From contig MLAK01000619.1 of assembly GCA_001839685.1 (NCBI GenBank), forward strand, positions 64,312 to 89,047: 24,736 nt of DNA, in the 5' to 3' direction. The notes under the pieces were generated by a model that saw only the letters and a list, made by a program, of their open reading frames with translations, ran no database searches and was not told the DNA's origin. This document shows positions 1-8,783 of the stretch, one piece after another. This DNA comes from Tritrichomonas foetus. Lineage: Eukaryota > Parabasalia > Tritrichomonadida > Tritrichomonadidae. Positions within the stretch are counted from its first letter, which is position 1. The number at the start of each line of letters is the position of its first letter. The position numbers and the translations under genes were made by a program.

Positions 1-1052
1 ATTGCGAAATCTAAAAGCTGGTAATGATAGTTAGAAATAATTCAATATTAGCTGCAACTTGAATCATCAAACAATTTAAATTTCTTGGAATTGATAAAGC
101 AATGACTGCAAAATGAATAACATCAATGAAATAAATTGACCATTGTGGGAAAACCTGAAACATTTAAGCTAATAATTGAAAAGAATCTGTTGATGTAATC
201 AGGTTAATACAGATGCTGACATAAATTGAATAAATATAAGAATGAAGAAAAATTAAAGTTGAATTGGTTGGTCTTTTTTGAGAATTAAATCAAAGCATGT
301 TCCACACATGACTGTTGTTGGCATATATATGATTCCAGGTACAAATTGGATAAATATTCGAGTTGATCAGCGTTGAATTGATTAATCGTCCTCGAGTTTT
401 TGCGCAAAATATTTGAAAAAATCAATGAGTTCGAAATCAGAGGCTCATTTGATCAAATGGCGGACTTGATCAAATGGTTGGCTGCGATCGATTTGTTTCC
501 ATGTTTATTACTCGATTCATGCAAGTGGCTGGAGCATGAAAATATAAGCGAAATTTTATCATTAAACTTTATATTGAAAAAAAAAGATGTTTATATAGAA
601 AAAAATATCTTTATATTGAAAAAGTTAAACTTTTACAATTCATGGGATAATCCCAGGGTTTTCAAGACATACTCATTCAAAAATTATTATAAACTATAGA
701 AAAAGTGTCATTCGATGATATTTTGATTTGACAGAAATATTATCGAATTTCAAAAGTGGTTGAATACATTTTGATCCATTACGATTAATATTCACTCAAA
801 AAAGTTTGATAAATATAAAATAGTGCAAACTTTTTCAATAGAACATAAATATGTCACCTACCGGAAAAAAAGTTGGTTTAAACTATGAAGCTTCATCAAC
901 AATAGATGAATCAGCTTCAATCGTTTTATCTTATTGTTTAGTATATATAAGTTTTTAGAGAGAATTCAAGAAATCATCAATGACTTGGCAAAGTTGTATT
1001 TATTATGTAAACTATGACATGACAAAGTTTTCACATAACATTTCATACTCTG
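1..1052. other. 5' flanking region without a confident gene
   Basis: This AT-rich stretch has no ATG-started reading frame I would defend. It holds a 12-base palindrome (ATTTGATCAAAT, 447-458) and a 10-base direct repeat GATCAAATGG at 451-460 and 468-477. A 15-base direct repeat CTTTATATTGAAAAA lies at 567-581 and 609-623, and a short hairpin TGGGA/TCCCA near 643-655. An open frame without an ATG near its 5' end runs from 382 to 699, and its first half looks protein-like (see findings). The last bases carry the initiator of the next gene. Confidence 0.5.
1043..1047 (+). promoter_or_regulatory. Initiator (Inr) element TCATA
   Basis: TCATA fits the trichomonad initiator consensus TCA(+1)(C/T)(A/T). 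The predicted +1 A is at 1045, 8 bases before the ATG at 1053. Very short 5' leaders are normal in trichomonads, so the spacing supports that start codon. Transcription start has not been measured here. Confidence 0.5.
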
Positions 1053-4000
1053 ATGAGACCTCGTAAACCAAATAAGTTGAAACCTCTTATAAATACGCAA
1101 AAAAAAGAAGAAGAACCAAAACCAAATATTAACCCAAAATTAAACTTGATACCATCATTAAAAGCAGATGATGCTGTTCAAGTTGTGACCGATTATTTAG
1201 CGCAAAATGGAAGTTTCGAAATCGCCTTCGAAGCTACAAAAAAAATCGATTATAGTTACTGCACTCAAGACATGAAAAACCAAGCCCTCTCAAATTTGGT
1301 AGAAATCGTTCCAAATCTCAAATCGGCTGCCGAAATTTTCACTTTTTTTTTCGATATTTTAGAGAAAGATCGTCTTCTTCGAACTTTTTCAAACTTGGAA
1401 TACTTTCCAAATATTATTCTTCCATATTTTATTCAGAATTCCGATCTTATTGAAGATTTTCTAAGTGCGATTAAATATTTCGAAACTATTCCGAATTACA
1501 TCCGCCCAGTACGTCAGTCGGCCTTTCAGAGTGCTTTCTTACGAAAAGAGGCGAATATTTGCTTAGATATTATCAAATCTATTTCCCTCAGAAAAAGTTC
1601 AACAGACTTTTTAGAATTCACATCATATTGTTCGTCATTCATTTCACTTTTAGTTGATAACGAACCAGTTGCAAGAAAATTCTTTAAATACTTAATGAAT
1701 GTCTCTGCACTCTTCACTGGTTCCCAAGTTACGTGGTTCATCCGGTGTGCCGCTTCATTTGCTCCACTTTTATATGGAAAAACCGTCCATCCTGCGGTTA
1801 TTGACTATGTTAATCAGAATGAAAAGCCTGGTCTTAAGAAGTTAATAAACAACTTCAAAGATGTTTCTAATCCTATTTATGATGAAACTCTTCCATTAAT
1901 TGATGCGCCATCTCTTCTCAGACCATTCCATCTGAAACAATGCTGGGAATTAAAAATAGAAAAAATTTACGAAAGCGATAATGGTGTTGATATATATAAT
2001 ACAATATTGAATTTATGTCATAGTGATTCTAAATCTGCATTAAATATTTTAAAGCAGCTTCCAAAAAGAACATCTTTACCTTTTTATTTCATTTTAGCGC
2101 AAAAAGGATATGAAAAAGAATTTAATGAAGCAATTTCCGAGACATTTAAAGAGAATCAAGCAAATGATTCGAATTCTAGCGAATTAACTGATTTAATTAT
2201 TCCTATTTTTGAAAAAGCTGCTCGCTCTTCTCCAGTTTTATTGAAACCACACTTTAATTCGCTTTCATCACTTGATATTCGAAGCTGTGAGTCAGTTGTC
2301 TCTCTTTTAATTAAGTCTGATTTTGTCTCTTTTGCCAAAGTTTGGCGCTTTGTGAAAACAATTGAATTTTCATCTGTTAAGAACATAATTCGAGAAGGAA
2401 TTGCGCAAATTCAGAGAAGATCGAGGTCCTTTGAAAATGCTCGTTTCATTTTAGATGTTTTAAAGAATTATTTTCGAGAACCAAATGGTAATATCAATTG
2501 GTCATCAGTTTCTAATGCTTTTCCAGATGATCAAAACATTTCTTCAACAATTTTATTAAATGATCATGAGGAATCAAGTACAAATAAAGGCTCAGGTCCA
2601 CTTCTTCAATGGCGCGAACAATTTATGAACTTTATTATTCAAACACCAGCCACACTTCATAGAATTGTTGCCGTTCCTTACTTATTGTTAAGTGCTGGGG
2701 ATAACAACTTTTTAAAGGACAGAGTTAAATGGGCAGTTTCAATGTTACCTGTTTATCAATGTAAAGCTGAATCTGTCTTTGAAGGTTATGCAATTTTTGA
2801 ATTATCAAAGCACATTTTATCCCAATTTACATCATCTGATGAAGCTTCTGAAATCTTAAAGAATTTATTTGGATTTGAGAAAAATGGAATTAATTGTTAT
2901 GCTTCTTCATTTGCGCATGCAGCTGTTGCATTAACTCTTGGATCAGAAAATAGTATAAATGCATTAATGAGCTCATATGATTCAAATCATTTAATGATTG
3001 CACGATCTTCAAAACTTGCTATTAACTTTTTACGATTGAGTGGATTCATTTTTAATAAAAATCATATTCCAATTGTTGAAAAACTTACAAATCCACTTGC
3101 TGATGTAATTGTAGGACTTCTTTCTTTATCAGCAAAAGTCTCATCAATAAAACTTGAAGAATTACATTTGGATCAGTTCGATCAAGATTTTATCAATTTA
3201 CTTCGCAGTGCCCATAATATGAGTGTTGAATCAATTACAACATTATTGAGTACAAACAAATTCATGAATTATCAATCTTTACGAAATCATTTCATTTTAC
3301 TTTCTGTTGCTTGCTTTTTGATGCTTCCTGCACGCTCAGTTCCACAATCATCAGTTGAAAAATGTTTCACTTTATTAAATTCTCCTGCTTCAAAATATGC
3401 ACAAAAAAATTTTGCACTTCTTTCTTTAAGCCAAGTACCAAATGTCCCTAATGTTGTTGATTGGAACTTGTTCCTAAATGAATCATCATTACATAAATCA
3501 TTGTGTCAATTGGCTGTCCGGAAGAATGATATTGATCTAATTTCTAAAATACTTGAGAAATCTAATGATTTCACATTAGTTTATGTTTTAAAGCCACTTT
3601 TAGGATTCATGAATCATGATATGGTTGTAAACTTTATAACAAAAACTGCAGATAAATCTGATGCTTTCACTTTAATTAATTCTATTGATTTATTTACTGA
3701 TCAAGAGATCCTTCTTCTAGTTTTTTCATTTATTCGTAAGCATTCATTAATCGAGATTATATCAGGAAGGCAATATCAGAAACTTCGAACTGCACTTGCT
3801 AAATTTAAGTCTGAAGCTTTAGAAGAATCAGTTCTGAGCCCTTTTGACGATTTTGCTTTCCTTTGTTCATTGGAAGCTGGTTTGCCAAAGTCCCAAGTCT
3901 GTAAAAAGTTGATTTACAATTCTGATGAAAAGTTGTGTGTATCAATTCCTTGTTTGTTTTTGACTTTGTTGAAATATCGTGATAAAATGGTTGAATTTTC

Positions 4001-4304
4001 TGAATCTTCTTTTGCTATTGTCAAGAGATTGGAAATACAAGATATTATCAATGCAACAAAACTAATTTCCGTATTTTACCTAGTTGGATCCAAAAAAGAA
4101 CCATTTTTGACAATAACAAATCATTTTGAAGCAAATCCAAGTGAAATTTCTGAAGATTTCATTCAATGTTTGATGCCAAGTTTGTTTTCAACATATATTT
4201 CTAAATCTGAGCATTTTGAAATACTTGAAAGGGTATTAAATACTGTTGATGATAGATTTATTAAAGAGGCTGTTTCCGCACTCAGACTCAAAAGTCTCCA
4301 ATGA
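1053..4304 (+). CDS. Large orphan alpha-solenoid protein (1083 aa)
   Basis: I do not recognise the family. The protein starts with about 40 residues rich in Lys, Pro and Asn, likely disordered and possibly a nuclear-localisation-like stretch. After that it is a long run of amphipathic helices with regularly spaced Leu, Ile, Phe and Ser. This resembles a HEAT/ARM-type or other alpha-solenoid scaffold up to the C-terminus. There is no signal peptide, no clear transmembrane helix and no catalytic motif. The ATG at 1053 is supported by an initiator 8 bases upstream and by the absence of a better upstream ATG in frame. Codon use is A/T-ending, which suggests modest expression. The gene stands alone on the plus strand and is followed by a 569-base gap. 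Solenoids of this kind often act as adaptors in trafficking, nuclear pore or chromatin complexes, but nothing here assigns one. The coding call is sure, the fold is inferred. Confidence 0.85.
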   Translation: MRPRKPNKLKPLINTQKKEEEPKPNINPKLNLIPSLKADDAVQVVTDYLAQNGSFEIAFEATKKIDYSYCTQDMKNQALSNLVEIVPNLKSAAEIFTFFFDILEKDRLLRTFSNLEYFPNIILPYFIQNSDLIEDFLSAIKYFETIPNYIRPVRQSAFQSAFLRKEANICLDIIKSISLRKSSTDFLEFTSYCSSFISLLVDNEPVARKFFKYLMNVSALFTGSQVTWFIRCAASFAPLLYGKTVHPAVIDYVNQNEKPGLKKLINNFKDVSNPIYDETLPLIDAPSLLRPFHLKQCWELKIEKIYESDNGVDIYNTILNLCHSDSKSALNILKQLPKRTSLPFYFILAQKGYEKEFNEAISETFKENQANDSNSSELTDLIIPIFEKAARSSPVLLKPHFNSLSSLDIRSCESVVSLLIKSDFVSFAKVWRFVKTIEFSSVKNIIREGIAQIQRRSRSFENARFILDVLKNYFREPNGNINWSSVSNAFPDDQNISSTILLNDHEESSTNKGSGPLLQWREQFMNFIIQTPATLHRIVAVPYLLLSAGDNNFLKDRVKWAVSMLPVYQCKAESVFEGYAIFELSKHILSQFTSSDEASEILKNLFGFEKNGINCYASSFAHAAVALTLGSENSINALMSSYDSNHLMIARSSKLAINFLRLSGFIFNKNHIPIVEKLTNPLADVIVGLLSLSAKVSSIKLEELHLDQFDQDFINLLRSAHNMSVESITTLLSTNKFMNYQSLRNHFILLSVACFLMLPARSVPQSSVEKCFTLLNSPASKYAQKNFALLSLSQVPNVPNVVDWNLFLNESSLHKSLCQLAVRKNDIDLISKILEKSNDFTLVYVLKPLLGFMNHDMVVNFITKTADKSDAFTLINSIDLFTDQEILLLVFSFIRKHSLIEIISGRQYQKLRTALAKFKSEALEESVLSPFDDFAFLCSLEAGLPKSQVCKKLIYNSDEKLCVSIPCLFLTLLKYRDKMVEFSESSFAIVKRLEIQDIINATKLISVFYLVGSKKEPFLTITNHFEANPSEISEDFIQCLMPSLFSTYISKSEHFEILERVLNTVDDRFIKEAVSALRLKSLQ

Positions 4305-4873
4305 AATAATTATTGTTAATAAATAGCTAGTTCACGATAGAATTTATATATAACATTTTTTAATGAAAAATAGAAATTGTAAAAATATTATCTTATATTC
4401 TTTTCACTTGATCACTAATTATATATCTTCTATTAAGAAAGCGTATTTTTTTGTTCAAATTCAAATTATAACACCAAATAAGATAACTTCATATGAAAAG
4501 CCAAAACAAAAATGGGCAACTGTTGATATAAAAATCAATTGCATATTATTTTTATTCTATAGAGCATGTCTGAAATTGTCGATTTATATTCAAACCAATT
4601 TTGGAACTTGTACGAAAAGTAACGTCTTCAATGAATTCACTAATCATTAAATGATGTTGGTAATTAATTTCAAAACTTAATACTGATTATTAATAATTTA
4701 AGGTATATCCTATCAATGGCTAACATTATTATGATATCAATTGTGTTGTCAGCCATATATATATTGAAAAATTGAATGGGTGGTTTTCTGAATGAGACAT
4801 CGAAAAATTATAAGAATAATACCAAAATATGTACGTTTAAAAATCTATACGTTTAGAGGGCTCAAAAATCAGA
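4305..4873. other. Intergenic region
   Basis: I see no supportable gene here. An ATG-started frame of 95 codons at 4363-4650 has the biased, low-complexity composition of AT-rich non-coding DNA. The TAATAAATA just after the preceding stop (about 4317-4325) contains the TAAA tetranucleotide used as a trichomonad polyadenylation signal. The 3' end of the region holds a duplicated TACGTTTA element ahead of the next gene. Confidence 0.5.
4832..4855 (+). promoter_or_regulatory. Duplicated TACGTTTA element
   Basis: The octamer TACGTTTA occurs at 4832-4839 and again at 4848-4855, exactly 16 bases apart. The second copy ends 18 bases before the ATG at 4874. The same octamer appears upstream of the genes starting at 8783 (minus strand) and 21851. 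No factor is known to me for this motif, so a role as an upstream promoter element is inference from position and recurrence. Confidence 0.35.
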
Positions 4874-5440
4874 ATGGAGTCGAAAGTTGAGGAAACCCCA
4901 ATTCCACAATCTAGTGATGAAAGTAACTCAGAAGGATCAATCAACCAAAGTGATTCCAATTCAACTTCACCAGAATCCACTCAAAACCCAAACTTTAATT
5001 TAAATTTGAATCAATTGAACCAACCTGTTTTCCCACCACACCCAATCAATTTACCACAGAACCCACCACCAAACAGTGCTCGTCCAAGATTAGGAAAATT
5101 CGATCCACTTCCGCCGCTCAATACTAATGGCCAATACATCAGCAAGCAATATCCAGATGTCCAGAAAAGCGATGACTTCAAAAAGAGAACAGCAATGTTT
5201 GAAAAGAAAAAGCAACTCTTTGTTCAGGGTATCGTGAAAAACCATAAGAAGAATATGCCGCTTGATCCTTTGAAGGAAAGTCAAGTTGAGAAATACTTGA
5301 ACTCCACGAAAAGGTCACAGAATTCCAACAGAATTCAATATAGGCAAACGTTTAAGCTTCCACCAATGGAAGAGCTTCCCAAAGAAAAGGTGGAAAAACT
5401 ACCACCTGTAGCGGAAGAAGCAGTTAGTGTTGATAATTGA
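4874..5440 (+). CDS. Small disordered Pro/Ser-rich orphan protein (188 aa)
   Basis: No family is recognised. Residues 1-40 are acidic and rich in Ser, Asn, Gln and Glu. Residues 38-70 are Asn/Pro rich with repeated short N-L-N and PP motifs, and the rest is lysine-rich with a short charged helix near residues 100-125. Three short proline motifs recur: PLPPLN at 78-83, KLPPME at 161-166 and KLPPVA at 175-180. These could be docking motifs for a larger partner. There is no signal peptide or membrane segment. The start is the only reasonable ATG, and it lies 18 bases after the second of two TACGTTTA repeats. Composition and codon use are clearly coding, unlike the flanks. A cytoskeletal or scaffold-binding role is possible but unproven. 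Confidence 0.75.
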   Translation: MESKVEETPIPQSSDESNSEGSINQSDSNSTSPESTQNPNFNLNLNQLNQPVFPPHPINLPQNPPPNSARPRLGKFDPLPPLNTNGQYISKQYPDVQKSDDFKKRTAMFEKKKQLFVQGIVKNHKKNMPLDPLKESQVEKYLNSTKRSQNSNRIQYRQTFKLPPMEELPKEKVEKLPPVAEEAVSVDN

Positions 5441-5969
5441 ATTTTCTCGTTTTTTATTTTATAAATTTTGATATCGATTATTCTTTTATTTTATCATTTC
5501 TTTGAAAAACACTTAGCAAAGTGAAATCCTTCTTTCTCATCACAGAATTTAAGGTTGCCAAGTTACTGCACCTATTGATAGCAGGGTTTCAATGAGGTTA
5601 TTCAAAAATCAAAAATTGAATAGAGTCAAAGCATAAATTGAATATTGAAAAAAATCGACAAGATCTTGCTTTGAAAAAGTAAAATATGATTCAATGAAAC
5701 CGCATGTAATTCACCAAATGATGGTGAATCTGATATCTATGTCAACTTTTTCTGTGAAATCTCGGACCGAAATTCCAATTCTATGAAGTTTTCAGAAAAT
5801 TGAATGAAATGAGCTATCGTATGCAGTACAATCTTATGTTAACATAATACTCCTAATCAGATAAACTTATCCTAATCGTAAAGAATTTAGAAATAGAAAA
5901 ATCATAAAAGACAAAAATCGAAAAGAAAAAAAACAGATGAGAAAAATAGAATAATCTCAAGAAATTAGT
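5441..5969. other. Convergent intergenic region with a hairpin
   Basis: This is the gap between two converging genes, the 188-aa orphan and eS8. I see no gene in it. A perfect 8-base inverted repeat, ATTCACCA / TGGTGAAT with a 5-base loop, lies at 5709-5729. On the minus strand the eS8 stop codon reads TAAAC, so it contains the UAAA tetranucleotide that serves as polyadenylation signal in trichomonads. Confidence 0.5.
5709..5729. repeat. Perfect 8-bp inverted repeat (hairpin)
   Basis: ATTCACCA at 5709-5716 and TGGTGAAT at 5722-5729 are exact reverse complements around a 5-base loop. It sits in the 3' flanks of two convergent genes, so it could fold in either transcript if the 3' UTRs reach it. 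No function is shown. Confidence 0.5.
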
Positions 5970-6572
5970 TTACTTGCCACCCTTTCCCTTGGCGACACGT
6001 GCCTTGTAGAAGTCGAGTTCTTCTCCTTCAAGGATGTAACCATCAGCACGACCGCATTGGCCTGGGCGGGATGTGACGCAGGCGAGGACACGACCTTGGT
6101 CGAATTGTTGGACGAGGTTTTGAGCGACTGGAGCTTCGTTGGCGAGTTTTTCCCAGCGTTCACGGATTTTGTCGTTGACATTTTCTGGGCGCTTGTATTG
6201 GGAACGGCCGAGTGGCTTTCCGTATTGGCGTTCGTACCAGTTCTTGAATGGGGCTGAATCGAGAGCGACGATTGAACCACGTGTTAAAGTGTTTGTACGA
6301 ACGAATTCGTTATCGGATGGATGGTAAACCACGTTCATGATACGTGTCTTACGTGTTGTGTTTTCTGATGCCCAGGCGAATGTTCCGACGTTGAGGGCGA
6401 GAGCGCGGTGCTTGATGTTACCTCCACGTGTGCGGACTTCGTGGATACGGAGTTCACCGATACGTGTTTGGGCAGCTGGACGGCCTGCAGCAAAATTTCT
6501 CTTACCACGCCATGCAACGCTACGACCACCAGATTTGGTGCGCTTAAGATCTCCCATACGTGTGATACCCAT
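5970..6572 (-). CDS. RPS8: 40S ribosomal protein eS8 (RPS8)
   Basis: This is a structural protein of the small cytosolic ribosomal subunit. The 200-residue product follows eukaryotic eS8 along its whole length. It has an MGI-T-R start, then GRPAAQTRIG and a VRTRGGN-KHRAL block. These are followed by the KTRI--VVYHPS-NE-VRT-TL segment, a PF--WYE--YG segment, and the C-terminal hallmark SRPGQCGRADGY-LEG-ELDFY. The usual length is about 200-210, so the gene is complete. The ATG is fixed by the conserved N-terminus. On the coding strand CCTTT lies at 6583-6579, ending 6 bases before the ATG, and the stop is TAAA. Codon use is strongly C/G-ending, as expected for a highly expressed gene, and this creates long spurious frames on the opposite strand. 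It is divergent from the transporter at 6954. The basic N-terminal cluster after residue 20 is weaker than in yeast or human eS8. Confidence 0.97.
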   Translation of the reverse strand: MGITRMGDLKRTKSGGRSVAWRGKRNFAAGRPAAQTRIGELRIHEVRTRGGNIKHRALALNVGTFAWASENTTRKTRIMNVVYHPSDNEFVRTNTLTRGSIVALDSAPFKNWYERQYGKPLGRSQYKRPENVNDKIRERWEKLANEAPVAQNLVQQFDQGRVLACVTSRPGQCGRADGYILEGEELDFYKARVAKGKGGK

Positions 6573-6953
6573 CTTGAAAAAGGCCGACCATAAGACGGCA
6601 CTTTTTTCTTGTAGCTGTCAAAATCCACTCAATTCGTCAAAAATAATTCAATTTTCAAAATCTAAGCAACATTTGAATAAAACCATACAAATTAAAATTC
6701 ACCATATTTCACCTCTTCAGAATAGTTTATCTACCTGGTTAAAATTAACCTTCAAATAATCGTACGATTGTTATTTCCAATTTTGTGATTGTCTTGGAAT
6801 TTTTGGTTATTTGAATAACCACTCAAATTTCTCTCAATAATGTTTTTGGTGAAATAAAAAAATTTTTGTATTTGAGTTAACTTGCAATTCATTTATCGAT
6901 TGAAAAAGTGATTATGCGGGCCTTTTCAGATCATCAATAAACCACCTGACTAC
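6573..6953. promoter_or_regulatory. Divergent promoter region eS8 / transporter
   Basis: This 381-base region separates two genes that diverge, so it must hold both promoters. On the minus side CCTTT (6583-6579) abuts the eS8 start. On the plus side CCTTTTC (6921-6927) is followed by TCAGATCATCAATA ahead of the ATG at 6954. CCTTT resembles the M5 core-promoter motif described in Trichomonas vaginalis, which can replace the initiator. No small gene is seen between them. Confidence 0.45.
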
Positions 6954-8054
6954 ATGAAAGACACGATCTTAATCGAAAATTCGCCAAAATCATGCTTCTA
7001 TCATTTTGGGTCAATCATGGGATTTAGTATTTTATGCTTTTTATACGGCACATCTTATGGTATTGCAATCTTAGGTCTTGAAACCTATACAGGCTCCACT
7101 TTAATTGCACTCCGAATGATTTTCGGTTTCTTCGCTACTGCTCTTATTTGTATCATTCGTGTAATTTCCCAGCCCAAAATCCGCCTCGATATTATTGACT
7201 CGATCAAAAACAGGAAAATAGACATGCTTAAGTCAGCATTCGGTGGAATTATGTATTACGGCTTTCCCCACTCGCTCATTGGGGTCGCACAGGATGGAGG
7301 GATTCCTTCAAATACCGTACATATTGCGCAAAGCTGCGTTCCATTCTTCGCTTTCATTTTCGCCAACTTTATGCTAGCCGATGAAAAGTTCTCATTTAAA
7401 CGCTTCTATCCGCAAGTTTTAGCGTTGATTGGAACAATCTTGACGACAATTCCAACAATTGATTCAGATTGGGGTAATCCAACTGTCAAAGATTATATTT
7501 TCCTTTGCGTTGCGATTGCTTCTTTTGGGTTTGGCTCAGTTTACATGAAATCTCATCTTTCATCCTGCGAGCCGACGCTTTGCGGTTTCTTTCAATTATT
7601 TGGATCGGCTGTTTATTCCGTTTTATTTGCAGTTTTTTATGACAAGCCCAGTGGATTTGTCGCCTCCCTCAAAAAAACAACATATATTTCAATTCTATGG
7701 CCACTCATTTTAGGTATGGTCCATACTTGTGGATGTGCCTACGCCTACCTTTGGACAGTCAAAAGACTCGGAGCAGTCATTTCGAGTTTCTCTAACTTTG
7801 GCCAAATAGTCATTGGAATCTTGATCGGCGTTTTCTTCTTTCACGAATGGAATGGATACCTCACAAAAGACTATATAATGAGTGCAGTAGGGCTTGTGAC
7901 ATTGACACTGGCTATCGTCTGTGGCTTTTTGGGTGATAGAGAGCCAAAAGGAATCAAGCGTGATGATTCTATGCAATCACTCGTAAGTGAACAAACACGT
8001 GATGACATACCTGAGTATGATGCTCCAAATGTGAGGAAACCACTACTCTCATGA
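6954..8054 (+). CDS. Drug/metabolite-superfamily (EamA/SLC35-like) transporter, 366 aa
   Basis: This is a polytopic membrane transporter. About ten hydrophobic helices can be placed at residues 19-40, 47-69, 93-112, 124-141, 151-167, 178-197, 205-228, 243-267, 272-294 and 306-325. This is the two-times-five layout of the DMT superfamily. Typical DMT traits are the conserved helix-end Glu in the F-HEW segment near 296-299, and the pairing of the last two helices with a Gly-rich packing face. A short polar tail of about 40 residues follows and ends in a di-leucine (KPLLS), which could act in endosomal sorting. The family covers nucleotide-sugar, triose-phosphate and metabolite carriers as well as SLC35F-type proteins of unknown substrate. 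The sequence does not tell which applies. The ATG at 6954 gives a 17-residue polar leader before helix 1, which is normal. The gene converges on the coiled-coil gene ending at 8229. Confidence 0.8.
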   Translation: MKDTILIENSPKSCFYHFGSIMGFSILCFLYGTSYGIAILGLETYTGSTLIALRMIFGFFATALICIIRVISQPKIRLDIIDSIKNRKIDMLKSAFGGIMYYGFPHSLIGVAQDGGIPSNTVHIAQSCVPFFAFIFANFMLADEKFSFKRFYPQVLALIGTILTTIPTIDSDWGNPTVKDYIFLCVAIASFGFGSVYMKSHLSSCEPTLCGFFQLFGSAVYSVLFAVFYDKPSGFVASLKKTTYISILWPLILGMVHTCGCAYAYLWTVKRLGAVISSFSNFGQIVIGILIGVFFFHEWNGYLTKDYIMSAVGLVTLTLAIVCGFLGDREPKGIKRDDSMQSLVSEQTRDDIPEYDAPNVRKPLLS

Positions 8055-8228
8055 AGATGATTATATTAGTTCTTGATTTGATTATATTATTATTAATTTT
8101 CATACTACAGGGATCATTCTTTATACACTTGTGTTGTATTATACTAAACTAACGTTATAAATTTTTCTATAAATAAAAAATATTTTATAATGAAAACAAA
8201 ATGAATAAAAATGGAATTACAAAATTAC

Positions 8229-8783
8229 TCAAACATTTATTTGCTCATTTTTCATTTGTTCCAGTTTTTCATTTTGTGAATAAATTTGCTGGAGCTTTTC
8301 ATTGTTTTTCTCATTTTCCTGTGAAATCATCTCGATTTCCGAATTAATATGGGTCAGTTTCTTACGTAATCTAATCACCGCTCGTTCTATTTCTAGATCT
8401 GAAGCAGTCGATGTATCGATTTCCCAATCATTTGTTTTATGATCATTTGCCGTGCCATACTCTCTCTGAATATTTGCGTGATTAATAAGAAGAGTTGAAA
8501 GCTCTGGTGAAAGAAATTGTTGATAATTTTTTAATGCTTTTTTCTGGGCTTCACGAGCAATGGCATCATATGTTCGGCTAGTAACTGTTGCTTTTAATTT
8601 TGCGTCGATACTTAAACTATTTGATTCCTCTGGTGTTAATTTGTAGGAGGTGACTGATTTGATATCGTCTTCAATGGCATGAAGCTGTTCTTCAACATCG
8701 TCAATAAAATCATCAATATCAGAAATATGTTGATCATCAACCAAATTATCGTCTTCTAATTCTTGGAGTGTGAAAGAGTTCAT
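8229..8783 (-). CDS. Small acidic coiled-coil protein (184 aa)
   Basis: No family is recognised. Residues 7-43 are very acidic, with many Asp/Glu and a helical D-DDFIDDVEEQL stretch. Residues 50-110 form a mixed helical segment. Residues 128-183 are a clear heptad-patterned coiled coil, rich in Glu, Asn, Gln and Lys, that runs almost to the end. There is no signal peptide or membrane helix. The layout suits a small subunit of a larger complex, such as a tether, kinetochore or cytoskeletal subunit, but none is assigned. The ATG is the first in frame. The octamer TAAACGTA, which is TACGTTTA inverted, ends 12 bases before it. The gene is divergent from the IBD-SH2 gene, with a shared 441-base upstream region. 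Confidence 0.8.
   Translation of the reverse strand: MNSFTLQELEDDNLVDDQHISDIDDFIDDVEEQLHAIEDDIKSVTSYKLTPEESNSLSIDAKLKATVTSRTYDAIAREAQKKALKNYQQFLSPELSTLLINHANIQREYGTANDHKTNDWEIDTSTASDLEIERAVIRLRKKLTHINSEIEMISQENEKNNEKLQQIYSQNEKLEQMKNEQINV

Noticed and set aside
4363..4650. ATG-started frame of 95 codons on the plus strand
   Set aside because: Composition is that of AT-rich intergenic DNA (Ile, Lys, Asn, Phe, Tyr), with no domain pattern and no initiator nearby.
4831..4872. GTACGT...CAG resembling a very short intron before 4874
   Set aside because: The branch/acceptor motif is absent and there is no exon upstream. The sequence is better explained by the TACGTTTA repeat.
5957..6759. Several long frames overlapping eS8 on both strands
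   Set aside because: They are shadows caused by the C/G-ending codon bias of eS8, whose own frame matches a universal family throughout.
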